Source: Listronotus oregonensis
Lineage: Eukaryota; Arthropoda; Insecta; Coleoptera; Curculionidae
Reading direction: 5' to 3'
Length of the DNA stretch: 64,000 nucleotides
Assembly (NCBI GenBank): GCA_019359885.1
Contig: JAHBCN010025358.1
Coordinates: 62,001-126,000 of the forward strand
The translations under genes were made by a program, and so were the position numbers. The first letter of the stretch is position 1; each line of letters opens with the position of its first letter. The notes under the pieces are model-generated. The model did no database searches and was not told the origin of the DNA. It saw only the letters and a list, made by a program, of their open reading frames with translations. Shown piece after piece: positions 56,952-64,000 of the stretch.

Positions 56952-57760
56952 CAGGGTGTACCAGAATATGTGGGCAGTCTCTCGGAATCTAATAGAAAAC
57001 CTAAAAATATTATGACAAGTTCCCATAAACTGTTTTCCTACGAGCCTTCCCTACGGAGATACAGGTACATAACGGACGCCCCTGGAAATCGTTTTTATTT
57101 AAATAACTTTTAAAATAATAGGCGTAATTTTATGTTTTTTTTTATATGATGTCTACTAGATAAGTCTTCTTAAAATAAGCCCTTTAAATCATATTGGGCC
57201 TATTTAGTTTGCCAGGGACGGACTAACTCTGACACAATAATAAAAATGTTTTTAACACCCTGTATGATAAAGGCTCAACAATATAATTTTTGGATAGCTT
57301 TAACCTTAAACTAAAAAATAGGGTATTCTTGATTGACATTGATAAAATCAACTATTTACGAGAAATAAAATATCATGATTGGTAATTTTTTTTACATTAT
57401 ACAGGGTGTTCTGTAATTGTACGTCAATATTTAAGGAGGCAATTTTTGGGTCCATTTTAAGAAGAAAACTTCATATGAATGTATGTACTAAACGTCTTAA
57501 CTTTTGAGATACAGGGTGGTAAAATTTTTAAAAATAAATCATTTATTATTAATATCTGTAATACCACTTTATATGAAATTTTTTAATGAAATTTAGCATA
57601 CATGTACTATGTATCAAGAAGCTTTTTTTACTGTACCACATTTTTTTCATTTCCACCAGTGGCGTTCGTACGGAATTTGACCTGCCTATTTTGACAGACA
57701 TTGGTGGTACGCCACTGATTTCTCTTAAAATAAAAATATTTTTGAATTTCATAATCATTT
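56952..57760. mobile_element. Half copy of the P5 foldback
   Basis: It starts after TA with CAGGGTGTACCAGAATATGT and follows the left arm of 59699-61334 step by step (ACGGACGCCCCTGGAAAT, TTTAACACCCTGTATGATAA, GTACGTCAATATTTAA, CCACCAGTGGCGTTCGTAC). The right arm is missing apart from a short GTACGCCACTG turn at 57708. Plausibly a deletion derivative of the full palindrome. Confidence 0.8.
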
Positions 57761-57867
57761 CTAAGCAAAGTTGATTACTTGATTTTTTTCAATCCGATGC
57801 ATGGTTTTAGCTAAAAAAAAATAAAAACCGTTTCTCTGCATAATCATAACAATATCGGTAAACAATA

Positions 57868-59043
57868 GGTTTGTTCCAGCACGTCGAAAAGCCGTCACCG
57901 AACGATCCGCTCATGCGCAGTAATTAAAGTGCGTTCCAAGAGAATGTGACGATTATCGGACGATCCTGTTTGTGTACCAACAAAACTTGGGATCGTTTAG
58001 TTACGGTTTCAGAACGGTAATTCTGATACATGGCGTAAATTGTTTGGGTTGACTTGCGCATTGAACATCTTGGCACTGGATTTTTAATTTTTAACAGCTG
58101 TTTTATGTTTATTGTTTCATATTTCATCTTTATATGTTTACTGTTAAGTAGGATTATGCAGAAAAGTTTAGTTAACAAAAATTAAGTTATTATAAATTAA
58201 AACATTTGTGTGAAAACATGCCAATCAGTTTAAAAATAACAATAAAATTTAGCATACGTAGGGCAAATCACTGTTAATAGGGTTTTCGTGATTTCTATTT
58301 TATTGGTGCACTCTCTGGCAGCTGTCCGGTAATTTGTTAACTTCTTAAATAAATATTTGTCTAAAACATATATAATTTTGTTACATTTTTTATAACGCAT
58401 GGGAAAGACGAGTTTCTGTAAGCCTATTTTATGATGTTATTGTGTGGGGGTTTAATTATTTTAAAAAGGAAACGTTTATTTCATTTTATGATAAAGTTAA
58501 AAAATTAAAATAAGTTAAGAAAGTTAAAAGTTGTTTATCTTTTTAACTTAACTTAATTATTAATTTATGTGTATAATTAAAACCATTTGATCACATAATG
58601 TTTATTTTTTCTTGTGTGACTTTAACTTATTTTAACTTAAATTTTTCTGCATAATCCTAACTTTATTTAGCGAATAGCGTGCAACGTGCTTTACCATTTT
58701 CTATTTCCTCGCTTGTTTAATTATTTAAAAACATTAATTTTTACACCTCCTAAGCACATTATTAAATTAAATTATCTTTAAAGATGAGTGACGATATTAT
58801 GAGTGATATTTGCTAACTTTGATCACAAAAATAATAAGTAGAAAAGTAGGGTTATATTTTTAAAACAAAAAATTCAAAAACTTTTGATTTGACAGTCCCA
58901 AAAACGATCCGCAAAGCGATCCAACGTTTGTAGTTTTCGTACCGTCACGAAACTATTTTAAGGCCGCGCATGCGTCTAAGCGCACCAAAAAACAGTTCAA
59001 AAACGATTTCGAAACGATACCGGATTTCTTGTTGGAACAAACC
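57868..59043. mobile_element. TIR element with GGTTTGTTCCA ends, 1.18 kb
   Basis: The left end GGTTTGTTCCAGCACGTCGA and the right end GTTGGAACAAACC are inverted. TA lies outside each. The subterminal region also mirrors GAACGATCCGC and GCGCATGCG. No transposase. The small TA duplication and ends do not settle the superfamily. Confidence 0.7.
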
Positions 59044-59698
59044 TAATATCACCATACAGAGAAATATCTAGATTTAATTTTTCTAGGTAAAAACCGTGCG
59101 TCGGACTAAAAAAATTATGAGCAAATTTAATCTCTTGATTCTATTTTTCTCGATTTTTATGCCGCGATTCTACACAATTACCACCATTTTTTATGAAACA
59201 ACCAGGGATAGGAATTAAAAAAACCATGTATTTTCTCAAATTTTTAGCCATATATTCTTTTGTATATAATGTACACAGTACAATACAAGTGCTAGCTATC
59301 TACTTAACGATCTGATCAGTAGATCTATTTAAGCCTGACAATTAACCTTAAGCCTAAAAACTTAACCTTAAAAACTATATCCCATCGGATAAGTGGTATT
59401 AGAAAAAGGACAATATGTTACAAATATGTTACACAAGCAATCTTTCAGTCATGTCAAATTATCGAATAATAATTTTTAGTTATTCTTCGGAGGGTTTTTA
59501 TTCGGTTTTCGGGATATTTGAACTACATTTTCGTTTCTTTTTTAAAGGTAATTTTAAATAATATATTTAACAAAAATACAGGGAGTAATGCCCCCTCCCC
59601 CAGTAATAGAGTGGTAAAAAAGGTGTGTAAAATTCACCCTTTTTTCGTCCATCATATTTTTGAATATTTAAAGTTTCAATTTGGACCATTTTATTATA
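59044..59698. other. Spacer, nothing recognised
   Basis: AT-rich with no exon. A 71-codon frame at 59518-59733 runs into the P5 left end and is not a gene. Confidence 0.4.
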
Positions 59699-61334
59699 CA
59701 GGGTGTCTCAGAATATCTGGGCGATCTCTCTAAATCTAACAGAAAACCTAAAAATAATATGACAAGTTCCCATAAACTTTTTTCCTACGACCCTCCCCTA
59801 CGGAGATAGAGGTACATAACGGACGCCCTCGGAAATTGGTTTTTTTTACTAACTTTTAAAATACTAGGCGTAATTTATTATTTTTTTAATATGATAGTTA
59901 CTAGGTAAGTCTTCCTAAAATAAACCCAATAAATCATATTTGGTTTATTTAGTTTGTCAGGACGGACTAGCTCTAACACAAAAATAGGAATTTTTTTAAA
60001 ACCCTGTATGATAAGGGCTCAAAAATATTATTTTTATTTTACCTTAAACTAAAAAAAAAAACTTGATTGACATCGATAAAATCAACTGTTTACGAGATAA
60101 AAAATATCATAGTCGGTATTTTTTTTACATTATACAGGGTGTTTTTTAACTGTACGTCAATATTTAAAAAGGCAATTTTTGGGTCAATTTTAAGAAGAAA
60201 ACTTTATATGGACGTATGTCCTAAACGTCTTAACTTTTGAGATACAGGGTGGTAAAACTTTTAAAAATAAATCATTTATTATTAATATCTGTAATACCAC
60301 TTTAGATATTTTAATGAAATTTGGCATAAATGTACTATGTAACAAGAAGCATTTTTTAGTGTACCACATTTACTTTTATTTCCACCAGTGGCGTTCATAC
60401 ATAATTTGACCTGCCCATTTTGGCAACTAAAAAAAAATGTGGTACACTAAAAAATGCTTCTTGATCCATAGTACATGTGGGCAAAATTTCATTAAAATAT
60501 CCAAAGTGGTATTACAGATATTATTAATAAATTATTTATTTTTAAAAATTTTACCACCTTGTGTCTTAAAAGTTAAGACGTTTAGGAAATACTAAAGGAC
60601 TGCTCAGTTTGCCGAATTTGTCTGCCAAGGTCAAACTCGCTCTGACGTTACCACCGGTGCTGGCTAGTGCTGGGATATAGACACAAAACATCGATGTTGA
60701 TCACTAAATTATTTAAAAAAATAATAATTTATTTTTGGAGCTAGAAAAATACGTTTAAAACTTTTTTTGATATAATATTAAACATTGAAAGGTAAACATC
60801 GATGTTCGTGTCATCTAACATCGATGTTAAAAACATCTTCCAGCATTATTTAGCACCGGTGGTGACGTCACAGCCGCTGCCTGCTTCTCCTAAATTTTCC
60901 AACGAACATTAAAAGGAACTGAACAGTCCTTTAGTATATAGTCGTTGGATTTTATCGAGGTCAATCAAGAATATCTTTTTTTAGTTTAAGGTTAAAGGTA
61001 TCCAAAAATAATATTGTTGAGCCTCATCATACAGGGTGTTAAAAAAAATTATATTATTGTGTCAGAGCTAGTCCGTCCCTGGTAAACCAAATATGATTTG
61101 ATGGGTTTATTTGAGGAAGACTAATATTTAGTAACCATCATATTAAAAAATATATTAAATTACGCCTAGTATTTTAAAAGTTCTTAAAAAAAAACGATTT
61201 CCAGGGGCGTCCGTTATGTACCTGTATTTCCGTAGGGAAGGCTCGTAGGAAAAAAGTTTATGGAAACTTGTCATAATATTTTTAGGTTTTCTATTAGATT
61301 CCAAGGGATTAACCACATATTCTGGGACACCCTG
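59699..61334. mobile_element. Foldback P5 (CAGGGTGTC ends), 1.6 kb
   Basis: TA-flanked (59697-59698, 61335-61336). The left arm CAGGGTGTCTCAGAATATCT is mirrored by AGAATATGTGG-type sequence ending GGGACACCCTG. The arms share ACGGACGCCC, CGTAGG, TAACACCCTGTATGA. Internal copies of AC(A)CCCTGTA suggest a composite of related ends. A 343-bp MITE is inserted at 60592-60934. Confidence 0.85.
60592..60934. mobile_element. 343-bp MITE nested in P5
   Basis: CTAAAGGACTGCTCAGTTTG and the complement CTGAACAGTCCTTTAG, with TA on both sides. The interior has three ACATCGATGTT palindromes and a mirrored CACCGGTG pair. It has no coding capacity. Tc1/mariner-type by its TA duplication. Confidence 0.82.
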
Positions 61335-62376
61335 TACAATAAAATGGTCCAAATTGAAAGGTTGGATTTTTATGAATATGATCGGCGAAAAAAGGCCGAA
61401 TTTTACGCATCTTCTTTAAGTTTTATAATTAAAAATATTTTTCAAATAGAATGAATTACAAATTAGTTTATAAAGAAAAATTCTATGCAATTAAAACTTT
61501 ATTATTTTTAGTTATACCTCTCGGAGACGTTGCTCACTGTTTTTTTTAATAATATAATATTTAAAAAAAAGCGTGAGTAATGTAAAAAAATGTTCAAACA
61601 TTGCAAAAACAAATCTTTTTAAGAAACGAATAAAACTTCTTGTCTATTTAAAGTAAAAGAGTTTTCTTGATAGCATTTTACACACAATGTAATATTTGCG
61701 TATTTTACGGATATCTTACTGAGAAAGAAGTCAGTGACGTTTTTATAATAAAACTTAGCATAAAAATTTTTTTATTTACCCAAGGATAAAGTAAGATATA
61801 CAAGGTGGGGAATTAGGTGCGTATTTTTTTTTTAAATTAATCTAACTTTCAAATGCAGTGGCTGCTCAAGGATTTCCGAAATTTGTTACATAAAAAAAGA
61901 CATAGGACCCATACCTAATCAGGATTGTTAGCAAGTTTGTACTTTCAAATTCCCCGATTTTTTCAGGTTTTACATGATTATTTCAATAAAATTCCAGTTT
62001 TTGCATTACATTTTTATGAAAATAGGAAACGACCGGCAAAAAGTTTACTTAGCTTTCAAGGAAAGCTCTTTAGACATTACAAAAGTTCCTATTTCCCTCT
62101 ACCGAACCCTCCGTCTTACCTACTCGTACCACAACATAAACAAAGTACAAAAAACAACAACCATATTACTTAACACGGTTAACAATACTAGGAAACCATT
62201 TTTTTTACTATTTAAAAAAATATCGTTGCACACAATTTTGATTTTTTCCAAGTTTTTTCCTCACAACGGGCAAGAACGATTAATTACAACTAAATATACA
62301 TTTTCGGGGACACGTGGGAGCAAATTATATGTGATATTATACAGGGTTTCCGTTTATACTCTAATATTTACCTATA
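61335..62376. other. Spacer without recognised gene
   Basis: AT-rich. A 170-codon frame starting at 61974 extends into the P6 palindrome and shows no domain. I do not call it a gene. Confidence 0.4.
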
Positions 62377-62636
62377 CAGGGTGTCCCAAAAGTAATGGAC
62401 ACAGAGCAACAGTAGATTTCTTAGGTCGAAATAATGTAATTAACGTAAACTTGCCTTATCCAAAAGTTGATAATAACTATAACTAAGATACAGGGTGTCA
62501 AACTTTTAATTTTGTTTTGGTTTTTTCGTAATAATTTCTTAATTAAAAAACATAGCAGTACAAAATTGAGGATTTGGGTGTTTCGACCTAAGAAATCTAC
62601 TGTTGCTCTGTGTCCCATTACTTCTGGGACACCCTG
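62377..62636. mobile_element. Short palindromic MITE P6, 260 bp
   Basis: CAGGGTGTCCCAAAAGTAAT and GGACACAGAGCAACAGTAGA are mirrored by the right half ending CTTCTGGGACACCCTG, with TA flanks (62375-62376, 62637-62638). The arms pair nearly perfectly over about 75 bp, to TTCTTAGGTCGAAA. The centre contains another ATACAGGGTGTC. Confidence 0.88.
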
Positions 62637-62689
62637 TAGAAATTTCTATTTTATCTTTTGCGCAAATAAACGGAAAAATAAATATTGTA

Positions 62690-63150
62690 AACCTCATTTT
62701 CACTATTTCTCCTTTATTTTTCACACTATTCTTGATTTTTACACTAATTTGGCACAGAATATTTTTAAAACTTGTTTTTATACTTATTTTAAACCTTTTT
62801 TTCCATTTAATAGCAAAGCTTCACCTTCAAACGCCGCAACCATATATACACGAGAATTTTTTTCAGCAAATATGCCGGCTGCGTTTGAAAGTGCAATATC
62901 GCAATTTAATAGAAAATAGGTATAAAATAAAACAAGACTTTAAAGGTGTTTATAAAATGCTGTGTGTCTATTTAGTGTTAAAATCAATTGTGTGCAAAAA
63001 AAAAGGAGAAATACAGTGAAAATGGGATTAGTTTAATGATGGATATCTCGAAAACGAAACGTTTTTTACTAAAAAATTTTTGTGATCAGCGCCTCAAAAA
63101 ACCCCCGTATAACAAAATTGGTCAAAATCGGTGTTGCCACAACCGCCGAG
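62690..63150. mobile_element. Foldback element FB-E
   Basis: FB family copy. The left arm from AACCTCATTTTCACTATTTC; the loop holds AATATGCCGGCTGCGTTTGA; the right arm passes TGATGGATATCTCGAAAACG to CCCCCGTATAACAAAATTGG. The left outer arm is lost next to P6. Confidence 0.72.
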
Positions 63151-63543
63151 ACAGTTATCAAAATTTGCTTTTGTCTTGTCACAGAGCGCAGATAATTCGG
63201 CCAACCCTGTATAACATTTCTGCGTAATATATTTTTATGGCACCAGTGAAAAAAATAATCAGGTATTTGTATTTATATACTGTATAAAAACCGGGTTAAA
63301 CTAGTCACATTTCATTTTTTGACTGCTATTTTTTATACAAGATGTTCAACAAGAACGAGGAATAAAATTATTTTGTAACTATGTTGACACTCATTAGGTG
63401 TAAGTTCAAGCAAACAAGAAAGAACTTCCGACGTTTTAGGGAAATTCCTTACGACCCGTTTCTTTTCCACACGTGAATGCGTTTATCTTGTGAAGGTCAA
63501 GAATACATATTCTGTGCCTCTGACAGAAACCGTGTATACTTAC
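63151..63543. other. Sequence downstream of the candidate exon
   Basis: No repeat or ORF recognised. If the next entry is real, this is intron. Confidence 0.3.
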
Positions 63544-63571
63544 CTCGCCTTATCACTTCAACAAGTGCCAT
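63544..63571 (-). CDS. Candidate first coding exon of an unidentified gene
   Basis: On the minus strand ATG at 63571 reads MALVEVIRR plus one base, ending at a consensus donor CGAG|GTAAGTAT. A-rich leader before the ATG and G at +4 are favourable. No following exon was found in the remaining sequence, so the product is unknown and the call may be chance. Confidence 0.22.
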
Positions 63572-64000
63572 TTAAAAAAATACGATTTTTCGTAAATATT
63601 TGGTCGATTTCGTATGTTTTATAGCCATGATCGGAATCATCTCTGAAATGTACTGGCATTGTAGAAGCCGTTTATAAAATAAAAAAGAACATATACATTC
63701 TGTCAAATGTCTACCCCGAATTTCTCATTTAAAAATCCCGCCTAAATCTATTGTCAAATTTCTTTTTACCACTAAGCTGGCACCACTGTAAGACATAGTC
63801 TGTGCCATAGATATATAAGTAAAGGGAGATAAAACTGTTTACAATTAAAAGCAATCAAGCATTGAAATAGTGTCTACCTCTCTAGACCACTTGATGGTCA
63901 AACGTGCTTGACACACATGCACCCTTGCCAATTGTCCTTTATTGGCGAATTTTTAGGATATTGCTTTATTAATATTTCCTTTTTAAATTCTTAAAGAGAT
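63572..64000. other. Window end, possible 5' flank of the candidate exon
   Basis: TCTGTCAAATGTC (63699) and GTGCCAT/ATGGCAC-like GGCACCACTG (63779) are present, but no gene or repeat can be assigned. Confidence 0.3.

Noticed and set aside
57924..58178. 84-codon minus-strand frame
   Set aside because: Inside a TIR element, crossing its subterminal repeats, no domain.
61974..62486. 170-codon plus-strand frame
   Set aside because: It runs across the boundary of palindrome P6 and has no homology I recognise; likely chance.

Overview
The window looks like a piece of an insect nuclear genome, most likely a beetle. It is AT-rich, has spliced genes with short coding exons and multi-kilobase introns, and is packed with decayed LINEs, MITEs and foldback elements. 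The order assignment is inference; the insect-type gene structures and mobile elements are what the sequence shows. Four protein-coding genes can be assembled exon by exon. (1) A REEP5-type ER-shaping protein on the minus strand has coding exons 20481-20352, 7237-7005, 3669-3534 and 3453-3425 and encodes 175 aa. (2) Cytochrome c oxidase subunit 8 on the plus strand has a single coding exon at 22642-22842 (66 aa). (3) The F-actin capping protein alpha subunit on the plus strand has exons 25256-25515, 32161-32414, 34950-35220 and 38652-38733 (288 aa, intact). (4) The kinase CDK20/CCRK on the minus strand has exons 56744-56536, 53449-53267, 53124-52888, 49802-49575 and 47732-47589 (about 333 aa, with a one-base frameshift in exon 1). 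All junctions are GT-AG and keep phase, and the protein lengths match their families.

Layout: 1-2.9 kb is a LINE remnant followed by homopolymer-corrupted sequence. 2.9-20.5 kb is REEP5, whose introns hold a 1.2-2 kb TIR element, two Tc1/mariner-type MITEs, a Mutator-like element with a 9-bp target duplication, a low-quality block (13.1-15.8 kb), two minisatellites and foldback copies. 22-23 kb is COX8. 25.2-38.7 kb is capping protein alpha, with LINEs in all three introns and a DD41D mariner (itself split by a LINE) in intron 3. 38.9-45.2 kb, between the convergent 3' ends of capping protein and CDK20, carries three giant palindromes of about 1.5 kb, related to each other and flanked by TA duplications. 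47.6-56.7 kb is CDK20, whose introns contain a Crypton-type tyrosine recombinase relic, a Penelope-like retroelement with inverted ends, a tandem foldback and an antisense two-exon THAP-like mini-ORF. 56.9-63.2 kb is more foldback and TIR elements. A weak candidate first exon lies at 63571-63544.

The four genes are housekeeping or ciliary genes (ER tubule shaping, respiration, actin capping, cilium-related kinase) and show no functional clustering. The novelty lies in the repeats. The main points are palindromes that repeatedly carry an insect-CTCF-like motif in opposed orientations, nested transposons that give relative dates of insertion, and two dispersed THAP-like first exons linked to DNA elements.
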